From the NCBI GenBank assembly GCA_002786065.1, contig NHNY01000002.1, forward strand, positions 1,054,001-1,118,000: a DNA stretch of 64,000 bases, in the 5' to 3' direction. Under the pieces are notes generated by a model. That model was not told where the DNA came from. It saw only the letters and a program-made list of their open reading frames with translations, and did no database searches. Position numbers and translations under genes: made by a program. The stretch is from Microcyclospora pomicola (lineage: Eukaryota > Ascomycota > Dothideomycetes > Capnodiales). The first letter of the stretch is position 1, and every line of letters starts with the position of its first letter. Below are positions 32,474 through 42,903 of the stretch, piece after piece.

Positions 32474-33200
32474 TGTCTCATGCCAGCATCTTAGAATGCG
32501 GACGATAAGGATCTGCACGCGTTTTGGTCTTTGGTTTTGAGTGGGCGATGTTTCCCTTGTCAGTAAGGATCAGAGTAAAGCGAAGAGAACGATAAGATCG
32601 CGCCAATACGATACGGTATATGTATGCTGCGCTATCCAGGAGTCTGATCAATGCAATGACGAGATGCGCAAGAGATGCAGAGATAGTAGTGCAGTACTTG
32701 CCAAGAAATCTAACTACTTCTCGAGAGTTGCTCGATGACGCCGGCGCCATATCGGATGCCGCGGCCCATGGCGCCAAATGATTGGAAGCTATCTACTTTA
32801 TTGGCGACGCAACAGGGGAGGTTGGCCAACGTGACGGACAAACAGATGTCACTTAGGGCTCAGTAATTGCCGATGTGAGAAACTTGTCAGTCGCATGTGG
32901 CAAGTGACACCTTCTCACGTGACATCATGAAGTCGTGGTTCGATGTATGTTAAATGATAGGAACCACGTCCGAGTCGGACAAGCGGTTGACCAGCACAGT
33001 TCTGGCAAATCGTAGTGAGCATTCCCATCATGATATACCCAGAAATCGTATGCTATGCTCATACGGCCAGTCTCGACACGGAATTCTTCAATTTCTCCGA
33101 GCTCATTGGCGATACAAAGTCAACTGCAAGCAAAAGTAAAGATGCTCAATATCGTCCTGCACTTCCAATACTCCTCTGATTTGTCGATCCTAGGACATCG
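32474..33200. promoter_or_regulatory. Promoter of the TDT carrier and 3' region of the RBR gene
   Basis: 727 bases between two minus-strand genes. TCACGTGACATCATGA at 32917-32932 contains a CACGTG/TCACGTGA palindrome, the core bound by Cbf1/MET-type bHLH factors in yeast sulfur control. That is suggestive next to a possible sulfite exporter, but unproven. Confidence 0.4.
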
Positions 33201-35288
33201 TCAATGCGCGTTAAATGGCCACGCTAGAGCCAGTTTATCACTGTGGAAGGTACACCACTCCTTGTGTGCAGTATTACCCTCGGTCTTGATCTTTGCATGG
33301 CTGGCTAGACACTGCCAGCAGAACTCGAATTTGCAGCGCTTGCACTTCATGTGATCACATCCGCTGATCTTCTCGATCCGCCATCCGCATGCAGGTCCTG
33401 GACATCTCTTGCTGAGACCGTCAAGCATGGCTTCGGTCTTCGCTTCCTCGTCGCGGGCCGCTTGGCCAGAGGTCCGATATTCATACTGGGCGCAGGTCTC
33501 ATTGCTATGCCATGCACATTTATGGGCGATGCATTGTTTATATCCGCACGCGGCGCAGTCCATGTAGTTGTTGTTCTGCGGGTTTTCTTGGCCGGATCCA
33601 CATCCTGCATTTAGACACCACGCGAAGTCGTCTAAGGCGGCTAGAGCGCTGCGTGTCAGAAGCTTCTCGTAAGCTTCGAAGGTCGCTGGAGATGCCGCAC
33701 GTTGAATCTCGTCATATTGTAGCACTGAGGGACACTCTGGGCATTTGAGACTATCGCTCCCTTTAGTCTCGAGCTCGGAGGCCATCCACATGGCGAGACA
33801 CTCGTCACAAGTGGTCGCATTGTGAGTGCAGGTTCTGCTCGGTGCTCGAACCGGAAAGTCGAGACGCGCTTTACTCTCACCACAAACATTGCAGTCCTGT
33901 GATCTTGCGGCTTCTTCCGCCAGGCGTGCTTCCTCCTCGAGACGTTGTTGTTCCAATAGTCTAGCTGCCTCTTGTTCGATTTGCATACAGGCTTCTTCCT
34001 CTTCCTTATTTAATTGTGCTTGTACCTCTGCAGCGTGAGCCCAATCCTCCGCCTCTTGAAGTCGGCGGGCTTCTGCCTTCTGCCTCTCGAGCTCCAAGTG
34101 ATAGTCTCGTGCTACGAGTGGATGGTCGTGAGGTATAGTAGGTAGATGCAGTTGAGGGCGCTGAGCAAATACTATCGGCATTCCTTCGTGCCAGCGTTCA
34201 TCTGTGGCGCGACTCTTGCCTTTCCCATGGTTAGTCTGGACTGACATACTTGCTTGTTCGGGAAAGGCGGCTGCACTGTTCATGGGGTCGTTATCGTCGT
34301 AGGCATGCGCTATCCGTTCGACATCAGCTGAGTCGAGAGTGCTCCAATCAAGATCTCGGATCGCTGGTAGTGTGCGCTTGAGGTATGGTACAGCTTTTCG
34401 TCGAAAGTGAATTGGGCTGAACTCCGTCGACTGATGTGAATGTTCAGGCTCTCCACTTCTATTCGCATACGCAACACCTTCCAAGGAAACGCCAGCCCAT
34501 AGCTGCTGAGAGACGGGCCCATCTTCGGACAGGCTTAGGTCACAAGAGTAATATGTCGATGCTGATGAGCTGGGGCGTGAGTTTGACACTCCACGTTGGA
34601 TGATTGCGTGACAATCAGAGCTCGCAAGTGTATTGAGATTCCTTTGTTCTGCGATGAAGCTAGAAGCGTTCTTGAGCGACATGTTCTGTGAGCGATATGG
34701 CATTCCCTCCACATCTGGCAAATTATGAGGTTGTTGGATCCCATCCTGATCAATGACCAATCCATCCGCAGTGATGTACGATCCTTTACCGTGTTGTATC
34801 TCAGCGAAAGAGATCAGACCCGTGTCGAGTAGATTTGTCACCTTGGACTGTATGTTTTCCTTGCCGATTAGATTGCCGTCAATGACAGAGACATGTGCAG
34901 GATCACGATGTTGCACCACTCGTGCTCCATAAAGTGTTGGATCGCTGGTTGTCCTATCGTCACGCCCAGCCACTACGTCGATTTTGCTGCCCATTCGTTC
35001 GAGCACTTTTGAAGGCTTTGCTGGACGCTTAGACAACGAAGCAAGAAGCACCGAGCCAAGACTATGGCCTTGGTCACAATAATCTGTCGGTTGCGTCTTC
35101 GAGGCCGAATCTCCAATTGAGTATGAATTGAGCACGATCGAGCTCTTGTTACGTTTATGCAGCTTGCTGTTGGATGCGCTGAAGACACTTGCAGGATGAA
35201 CGTGAGAAGAAATGGATGAAAGATTAGAACCAGCGTCTCGCTCCTTTCCTGGCCTGATCAAAGACATGATCGCTTTCAGATCAGGCAT
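33201..35288 (-). CDS. RBR (RING-IBR-RING2) E3 ubiquitin ligase
   Basis: HECT/RING hybrid ubiquitin ligase. Single exon, 695 residues from the first ATG. Residues 1-~390 are Ser-rich and poorly structured; about 400-463 is a Glu/Ala/Arg/Gln coiled coil. The RBR unit fills about 464-695. RING1 starts CNVCGESKARLDF, with CTHNATTCDECL then CPECP. The IBR has CLNAGCGSGQ then DCAACGYKQC and HKCAWH. RING2 starts CPGPACGWRIEKISGCDHM, in which the Cys of SGCDHM is the expected thioester-forming residue, followed by CKRCKFEFCWQC. The stop comes shortly after RING2, so there is no ariadne domain. Substrate unknown. Homologous RBRs with a coiled coil are common in Dothideomycetes and Eurotiomycetes. Confidence 0.9.
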   Translation of the reverse strand: MPDLKAIMSLIRPGKERDAGSNLSSISSHVHPASVFSASNSKLHKRNKSSIVLNSYSIGDSASKTQPTDYCDQGHSLGSVLLASLSKRPAKPSKVLERMGSKIDVVAGRDDRTTSDPTLYGARVVQHRDPAHVSVIDGNLIGKENIQSKVTNLLDTGLISFAEIQHGKGSYITADGLVIDQDGIQQPHNLPDVEGMPYRSQNMSLKNASSFIAEQRNLNTLASSDCHAIIQRGVSNSRPSSSASTYYSCDLSLSEDGPVSQQLWAGVSLEGVAYANRSGEPEHSHQSTEFSPIHFRRKAVPYLKRTLPAIRDLDWSTLDSADVERIAHAYDDNDPMNSAAAFPEQASMSVQTNHGKGKSRATDERWHEGMPIVFAQRPQLHLPTIPHDHPLVARDYHLELERQKAEARRLQEAEDWAHAAEVQAQLNKEEEEACMQIEQEAARLLEQQRLEEEARLAEEAARSQDCNVCGESKARLDFPVRAPSRTCTHNATTCDECLAMWMASELETKGSDSLKCPECPSVLQYDEIQRAASPATFEAYEKLLTRSALAALDDFAWCLNAGCGSGQENPQNNNYMDCAACGYKQCIAHKCAWHSNETCAQYEYRTSGQAARDEEAKTEAMLDGLSKRCPGPACGWRIEKISGCDHMKCKRCKFEFCWQCLASHAKIKTEGNTAHKEWCTFHSDKLALAWPFNAH

Positions 35289-36503
35289 GATTTTGCTTGA
35301 ATGAGCCAATATTTCGACCTGGGGATACAGTCTCCAGAATGCTGTGTGGTATCATTCCTGTACGGTCAAGGTTTGCAATCGAGACTTCGTCCCATGGTGG
35401 ACATAAACTTGAAGCAATAGGGCCGCAGACCATGACATAGCTGCACTCTGTTAGCATACACTGGAACGATGACTGAGGCAGAATAAGAGCTTCGCCATGA
35501 GAGCGTGTAGGGAGAAAGTTCGAGCTTAGGAGATGATGCGCTTACTGCCGAAGCTGTGCAAGGCTGAGTAGAAGAGCCAACCTGGTGATCGCTACCATAG
35601 TCCGGAGTGCATCTCTACCAGCCGCAACGAGAAGCTTGGGAGAGGCGAGACCTTTGCGTTACACAATGCCACACGTAAGACCTGGTAAAGCAGAGTGATC
35701 ACTCATCTGCTGTGCAGCGATCTGGAAACTACACTCTGCCAATCGTAGTCTATCTCATGCGGGCAACGGTCCAAGAAGAGCGAAATGAATGCGGTTCCTT
35801 TTGGCACACTTCCGGTTCTTCGCAAGGCTGTGTTGAACCAGCCCCGGGATGGGGCGAAGTCTCGCGTAACTGAAGTTCGGAATTCCGCAGCATAATACAA
35901 CAACTCTGCCACCATGCATCAAGGTCCGAGGACTCAGCAATGCCACGAGGTTCAAGCACAGGCGTTTACTTCGGAACCAATATATTTGTGCGCCTCCTTG
36001 GTGGCAGTACCCAAAGCTCGTGCCGACTGCAGTAGAGATCATGTCGCATGTTGGTACCGATCAGTGGAGCAGCTACTGATGAAGCCGAGTCGCACAAAAT
36101 GGCATGACACGATCAGATCCAGCGGATATCGAATATATAAGAACTGGTCCATGGTTCTACAGATAGCGCGTAGAAGGTCAGCAATGATAGATTCGTGAGT
36201 AATGGCTAAGCAATATTGTTATCGCGTGAAGTGTGCATTCAGATCTGGGTCGAATACGTGCACATGGAGAAAGCAGAGTCTCACGTGACTTGGCGTTGCC
36301 CCAGCGATGGCCACTGTTTATTGCTACTAGAGCGTCATCGCATCTTGCTCCCACGATTGTATTGCAGCGGACAATATAGGTCAACCACACCTGCAGTCTT
36401 TGCTCTTCCACCGACCCACCACCTTCGTCAACTGAAAAGCATCTTTCCAACCGCTACAGACACACAATTTGCGTTGAGCTATACGCCGATTTCGACAGGC
36501 GCG
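35289..36503. promoter_or_regulatory. Head-to-head spacer between the RBR and F-BAR genes
   Basis: 1.2 kb divergent promoter region; no supported ORF. Contains TCACGTGA at 36280-36287. Confidence 0.5.
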
Positions 36504-39420
36504 ATGCCGGGCACTGTGGCCGCCTCTGAAGGCCCAACAGTCTCTCTCTCATGTAGGCGTCAAAGGCAGCAATCCATGCAGTTCTCCACTAACCATTGAG
36601 ATAGTTGCGAACAACTTCTGGGGTAAGGAAGATGCCGGCGTCTCTCCTCTCCTCGAGCGTATGCACAACGCCAAAGTTACCGGCGATGAGTTGAAATCCT
36701 TTTACACTGCCAGAGCGCAGATCGAGGAGGAGTATGCTCGTAAGCTCCTCAATCTTGCACGGAAGCCATTAGGCTCGTCAGAGTCCGGCACACTACGAAT
36801 GTCGTTGGATGTGGTCCGGGGTGAAGTGGAGTCCATGGGGAAAGAGCATGGAGCAGTCGCAGGCAAGATGAAGAGTGAGCTTGAAGAGCCACTGGCTGCT
36901 TTTACCGGTGGTATGAAGGAGAGGCGCAAGATCGTACAGACAGGAATTGAGAAGCTACTCAAATCGAAGACGCAGCAGACCATCACCGTCAACAAGGCTC
37001 GAGACCGTTTCGAACAAGACTGCCTCAAGATCAAGGGCTATCTTGCACAGGGTCACATGGTCATGGGCCAGGAGGAGCGTAAGAACAAGGCCAAGCTGGA
37101 GAAGACCCAGATCCAAATGTCAGCAAACAGTAGCGAGTACGAGGTTGCTGTGAAGATACTCGAAGAGACCACAGGCAAGTGGAATCGGGAGTGGAAAGCT
37201 GCGTGCGACAAGTTCCAGGACCTGGAGGAGGAGCGGCTAGACTATTTCAAGAGCAGCCTCTGGACCTTTGCCAATATCGCCTCCACCGTCTGCGTGAGCG
37301 ACGACTCCTCGTGCGAGAAGATTCGACTTTCCCTCGAAGACTGTGAGGTGGAGAAAGACATCATGTCATTCATCAAAGACATGGGCACAGGTCAAGACAT
37401 TCCTGATCCGCCCAAATACATCAACTTCTGCCGAGGCGATGTGGACGATATCGTCTCGAATCACGAGTCGGAGGATGAGAACTACTCCGTTGCCCAGTTC
37501 CAGCGAACCATGAATCCAGCCTATCGATCGTCTTCGCCACAGCCGAGCATGCTTGAGGCTCATCACGATCCGGACTCCGCTCTGCGCGAAGACATGGGCA
37601 TCCCAAAGCCCCGTACTTCCATGCAAAACGACAATGCATTCAACTTCCGCAGCTCTCATGGTAGTGCTACCGCACCTCCACCACTTGCACCAAGCCAATC
37701 CTCTGTGGCGCCTACGAATCCATACGCAAACGTACCACAGATCCCACATAATCCATATCCAATGGACGGAATGACACAGTTCACTAGGATGGGTCCTCCA
37801 TCTGAGCGAAGCTCGATTCCTTCGCCGACAAGACCAGACAGTCGTGACAGCCATGAGGACCGCAGTGATTACTCTGTGCCGACATCCTTTTCCAGCGCAG
37901 AGCCCACGAGTGGTCATGCTTCGCCTACCAAACAATACAATGGCTCCAACATCTCGGGGATGTCTTCGGGCGCAGAGGAGAAGACCATCCAGAAGAAGAA
38001 GAGTGGGTTCTTCAACAGTCCGTTCAGGCGACGCAGCCAGAGGCAGAAGGATTCGCCACAACCTGCGAGTGCAACGACTCATCGGAATACTTGGACGCCC
38101 GCGACTGTACGTAATGCCGAGAGTGCCAACAACAGCCCCACAAAGCCATTTGCACTGTCAAATAGATCTAGCACATGGCAACAGAAGCAACCATCGCCAA
38201 GCCCAGATCCAGATCCGATTGACCCACGCACCACAGACTACCAACTGAACATTGGCAACAATGTTTTTGACGTGGCATCTCCAGATGTGCGACGCCAGCC
38301 AGTTCAGAGGAAGGAGCCAGCTCCAGCAGATGATCCGATCGCACAGGCTTTGGCAGAGCTGAAAGGTGTCGCGAAGCAAGCTTCTACCCGCCAGTCCGCT
38401 GATCGTCACTATGGCATGTCAACTCCAGCACCACCAAGCACTTCGAGCAGTGACAGTCGCGGTATGCCTGCTGGTGCTGTGCCAACTCCTTACGCCACAC
38501 GAAGCACTGGGGCAACACCACCGCCAGCATATGATCAAGCATCAGTGTCCAGGCTTGGAGCCCCTCAGCCAGCGCACACAAGCCGGGATATGCGCAAAGC
38601 GACTGAGCAATTCGTTAACCAGAAACGTGACATGTTCAACACAGGCCTTTCAAGGCCTGGCAGTGGCGTGTCCCAACACCAAGAAATCTCTCGGGCACCT
38701 TCGCCAGGTCCGAACCGGTCAGCAAGTCCCAGACCATACGCGAACAACGATCAACGTTCGCCATCATACCGAGCTCCATCACCAAATCCCTACGGTGGAC
38801 AAGCCGGTGGCAGACCTCGGCACCAGTCCTCCAGCCCAATCAAACATCAGCCTTCTTACAGCGGCTACAACTCGCGGGGTGGATCTCCCGGATATCAGGT
38901 CCCTCGAGCAGCATCACCAAACCCAGCATACAGCAGGCCCAGCCCGGCACCAGCAGGTAACGGGGTCCGCCCTCAGAGCAGCCGCAGCTCCGATCAAGGC
39001 GCCATGGCTCTTCAACTCGCGCCTGCAGGTGATGGATACGGCTCGCAGCGTGGTGGGAGGCCGCAAAGCCAGTACTACCCCAACAATGCCAATGGTGGCG
39101 CGCAACAGCTTGCTTCACGCACTCGAAGCCAAAGCGTAGGAACGCAGAAGCAGGTGACCAGAAGTGGTCAGCCAATCCTCCATTATGGTAAGTTATTTTC
39201 CTTGCACGTCGTTCTAAGTCTTACAATTTGCTAACCATGCATCACTGTAGCTCGGGCAATGTACATGTACCAAGCTGCGATCCCAGAGGAACTCACCTTT
39301 GCCAAAGGCGACATCCTTGCCGTCACGCGTCATCAAGACGATGGATGGTGGGAAGCTGAAGTATGCAGCAAGCCGGGCGCGCCTGGTTTGGTACCAAGCA
39401 ACTACCTCAAGGCTTGCTAG
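36504..39420 (+). CDS. F-BAR and SH3 protein of the Cdc15/Imp2/Hof1 group
   Basis: Membrane-bending scaffold of the cytokinetic ring and septum. Exons 36504-36552 (16 codons), 36605-39187 and 39251-39420 give 933 residues, close to S. pombe Cdc15 (927). The 52-bp first intron has a perfect ACTAAC branch site, and its removal creates SLSFANNFWGKEDAG, the F-BAR start motif. The F-BAR domain covers about 17-275 (ELKSFYTARAQIEEEYARKL; RGEVESMGKEH; EEERLDYFKSSLWTFANI). Next comes a long Ser/Pro-rich phosphorylation-type linker with a KKKSGFFNSPFRRRSQR basic patch, and last the SH3 domain at 876-933 (MYMYQAAIPEELTFAKGDIL; GWWEAE; GLVPSNYL), entirely behind the last intron. Confidence 0.94.
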
Positions 39421-40529
39421 ATGTTGCGGCATTAACGTTGGAACATGAGCAATTGACTGGACTGTGAAGATGAATGTGTGGAGAATGAGAAAGACGAGTC
39501 TGGGTTTGTTTGATATCTGCATTGGGGGAGTCGGTATAGGCGCCTACGACAAGTACAGTATGTATTCGAATAGTTTAAGCTCACGACATTCAAGACACGC
39601 AAATGTTTTACATCTCACCTTGACCTGGCAGCACGATTTATCCCTGCTCGTCTGAATATACCAAGTTTGCCAACCAAACACACCCATCAGACGTCTCATG
39701 GCCGATGGGATAGAAGCTGCCATTCCGACTCGGGACATTGCACCGCGTCGCCCTAGACCCGCAAGCCTCACATGTGCATTTCCCTCATTGGTCGTCCCCA
39801 CACGATCGCCGGACGGATGTAACCGCACCGCACGACAGAGGTATACGGTACCTTAGTTAACATACCTAGGTAGACCCGCGCATCTGCATAGAAGCCTGAA
39901 CTACGGTACAAGATGCCTAGGCTTGAACTACCGCGACATGCTGTCCGTCGAGGCGATTGGACTCGAGAGCGCCGAGCATGGTGGACGAGTAACTTGCGGG
40001 CCCCGCCTCTCCACCGCAGTGACATTGGCTTCCGCGCCGTTGTCGTAGCTCACTACTGCCCAGATTCTCTTACCATGAGCGCCTTGAACCGTGCGGCATG
40101 CTTAGTATCCTGCACCACTTCGATCAGCACTGGCGACAGGATGTGCCGCAAAGGCCGCGATGACACTTCGTTCTGGCGAGAAGAGACAAATCGCTCGTCA
40201 CAGCCCTGCGAAACATGGCTATGCTTATCCGCAGTGACCCTACCTGTTGTGCGTGCGCAGACGTATGCATGCCTGAACACGATCCGCTGCATCGCACCGC
40301 GCCATTTGTACGCTTCATGTAGCATTACACACGTAGGAACCTGACGTATAGTGTACCTAGTGCAGGCCACTGGTTTGGTTGGTCTCCGGGACAGATGAAT
40401 GCACGCTCCCGTCCTATACCTTCTGCCCCACAAAACCTACCAGTTTCATACTACACCATCATTAACTTCCATTTCTTCATAAGTCTGCTTCTTGTAGCCA
40501 CTTCAGTACACTTTCGCCCCCGACCAGCT
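39421..40529. other. Intergenic spacer
   Basis: 1.1 kb. Contains a perfect TACCTAGGTA palindrome at 39863-39872, identical to that at 19913, with GGTACCTTAG nearby. The last 140 bases form the NADAR-gene leader; an in-frame ATG at 40395 would add 45 residues with a hydrophobic stretch, but these look like leader sequence. Confidence 0.5.
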
Positions 40530-41288
40530 ATGGGATACATCGACGTAGAAACTGCGGAAGACCCGGTGTTCTTCTGCAAGCCAGACGAGACGCCGTACGG
40601 ATTCTTGTGTCAATGGTATCCGTCGCCGTTTGAGGTGGACGGGATCGTGTATCCGACGGCGGAGATGTGGATGATGGTGGGCAAAGCACGGCTGTTTGGG
40701 GATGATGTGAGTTGGTGACATTCATGTTGTGTTGCTGGAAGCAGGCGTGGCTAGGATTGCCATCTGAATCATGTTCAATGGCTATGGAGGGTGCGCATGC
40801 AACCGTGGAGGACCATGGTGGACGCATGAGGTAGGCCTGCAGCGCTTCAACTAATACTCGTCTATGTAGGACATCGCACGGCAAATGCTGGCGACACCAT
40901 CCCCTGCAGAGCATCAAGCACTAGGCCGGAAGACCATAGGCTTCAACCGTCCAAAATGGGACGAGCGTACGTCTCAATACATAGCCCAGTCGCATCCACA
41001 CCATAGGCAGTCTTCGAAGCATGCTGACCGCGCAGCACAGACAAGGTTCGCATTGTGACCGAAGGCAACTACCACAAGTTCAAGAACAACCGACAACTTC
41101 TCGACCGGCTGCTGAGCACTGGAGACCGCGAGATCGTCGAAACGTCGTCAGAAGATCGGATCTGGGGGATCGGCTTTGCCGTCAATGCTGCGGAGGCCAA
41201 TCGAGAGAAATGGGGCCAAAATCTGCTCGGTCTGGTGTTGATGGATGTGCGGGCGAGACTGCGACGCGAAGCTAGACATATGTCTTGA
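40530..41288 (+). CDS. NADAR-domain (DUF1768, YbiA-like) N-glycosidase
   Basis: NADAR proteins hydrolyse N-glycosidic bonds of riboflavin precursors (YbiA/RibX) or remove ADP-ribose from guanine in DNA (DarT-linked members). Exons 40530-40706, 40870-40966 and 41041-41288 give 173 residues. The fold blocks appear in order: PVFFCKPDETPYGFLCQWYP, VDGIVYPTAEMWMMVGKARL, DIARQMLATPSPAEHQALGR, KTIGFNRPKWDE, HKVRIVTEGNYHKF and DRIWGIGF. The E/K pair of TAExxMMxxKA is present. The usual His of AEHYMM is Trp here (AEMWMM). Intron 1 is rather long (163 bp). The start at 40530 gives a NADAR-sized protein. Confidence 0.9.
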
Positions 41289-41441
41289 TGAAGGGATGAT
41301 GAGACGGCAAGCCTGTAGATCCAGCAATAGCATAGAATCGATTAGATCGGTGTCTGAGCATGAAACGCCGGTAAACGCCTTCGCTAGAAGCCTGTTGGAA
41401 CAATCTATACAAAGCGCAAAGGCAGGAATATCGAGCGCCGG

Positions 41442-42059
41442 CTACTCGCGTTGCAGCACGACCGTCAATGCCATGAACCCAAGCATGGCGGTTTTCAGCC
41501 ACGGGTATTCGCTCAGCAGGATCGTCACGTAGCCCACAAACGGGATGTAGCCCACGACACTCCCGACGACGTCCTTGCTGCGCTCCAGGTAGTTTTGACC
41601 ACGGGCGTAGAGTTCGGTGTCATCGGCGGCGTTGTTGTCGCCCTTGGTGAGAAGGTGTAGTGGTTCGGCACTTTATTGTCGATTCATTAGCTTGGGATAC
41701 CATCACCTGCCAGAATACCCCTTCCTTTTGAAGCAAAGACAGAAACACGACAAGAGCACTCACCCTCCACCAAACCTCCGAATCACCCGATGGACGATCG
41801 GAATATCCTTGCCGCGCACATTATACACCACCACTTCGCCCACCTGCGTGTCCATCCCGCGGTTCCACAGGAACAACAGATCGCCGCGCTGGAACGCCGG
41901 CTCCATGCTGCCGGAGAGCACCACGACGATGGGTGAAGAGGAGTCGGTGATGACGCCCAGGCCTTTCCACATCATGAAGGCGGTGCTGAGGACGAGCGCG
42001 AAGTTGAGGACTTGTGCGGCCAGCTGGCGCGGTTGCATGGAGGAGAGGGCGCCGAGCAT
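41442..42059 (-). CDS. SEC11: Signal peptidase complex catalytic subunit Sec11
   Basis: ER serine protease that removes signal peptides. Exon 1 is 42059-41764 and exon 2 is 41670-41442, 174 residues. The N-terminal membrane helix lies at about 16-36 ([20 protein letters not shown]). Catalytic Ser51 is in LSGSMEPAF and His90 in [11 protein letters not shown], and the Asp pair is at 115-116 in KGDNNAADD. The intron splits [17 protein letters not shown], a join supported by family conservation. A second hydrophobic stretch ([25 protein letters not shown]) ends the protein. Convergent with the NADAR gene, about 150 bases apart. Function is essential, so only one copy is expected. Confidence 0.94.
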
Positions 42060-42903
42060 TTTGTCGGTTTGTGGTCCGGATCGCAGGGTTCGGTTTTCGG
42101 TCGATCAGGAGGCGCGAGGGTTATGTCGTCTTGGCTGTGTAGGGATCGAGTGTTACGGTTGTGATGCTGTTCGTACATCTGAAGCCAGATGTCTTCTCAC
42201 AATAGAGCTACAGCTGTGGCTGAGATGAGGCTGGTGAAGCACGGGCCATCACAGACTTCACATGCCACCGCCTGCTTCACCTCCTTCACGACACAACCTG
42301 ACCTGTACACAGTGGAACATGCCTTGTCGTAAGATGGTCTTTTGAAACGTACCAGAGTTGAACTGCGTATCGTAAGTGAGCGCAGTCAATGCTAAGAATG
42401 ATTGCTCACCCGAAGCAGAGATACTCGATTCTGTAGAATGATAAATAAGCTGAGCAAGCTCAGCAACAAAGTCAACCCCCTTGCTCAACACGTAACATTC
42501 TATCGATCCGTTTCATGCGAAGTCGATATCGATGGCTAGGATCTAGATCATCGATTCTCGACAGCGGCTTGGCTGGCACGCAGCACTATGTTCCCTGGCA
42601 TAAGACTTGTGAAGACTATCATCCCTAAGGTAGGCAAATCTCAGCTTCGGCCATGACTGCCGATGAACACGCGAACATCTAAGCTGCCAAGAATTTCGCC
42701 AGCACCCAAGTCTCCACCCTCCCGGGCTCGATGCATCGACTACGAGTAGATGTTTATATCACAAGCGAGCGGGCGTCGGCCGAACAGTAGGGGTGATGTG
42801 ACATCAGCAGGCAGAGAAGGACCCCAGTGATCGATGACAGCAAGACCAACAACTGACCGCGTTAAGCAAGGCAGGACCGAGCATGATATGCTTGTTAATC
42901 CGA
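42060..42903. other. Intergenic spacer
   Basis: SEC11 promoter side plus spacer; no gene recognised. Confidence 0.5.
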
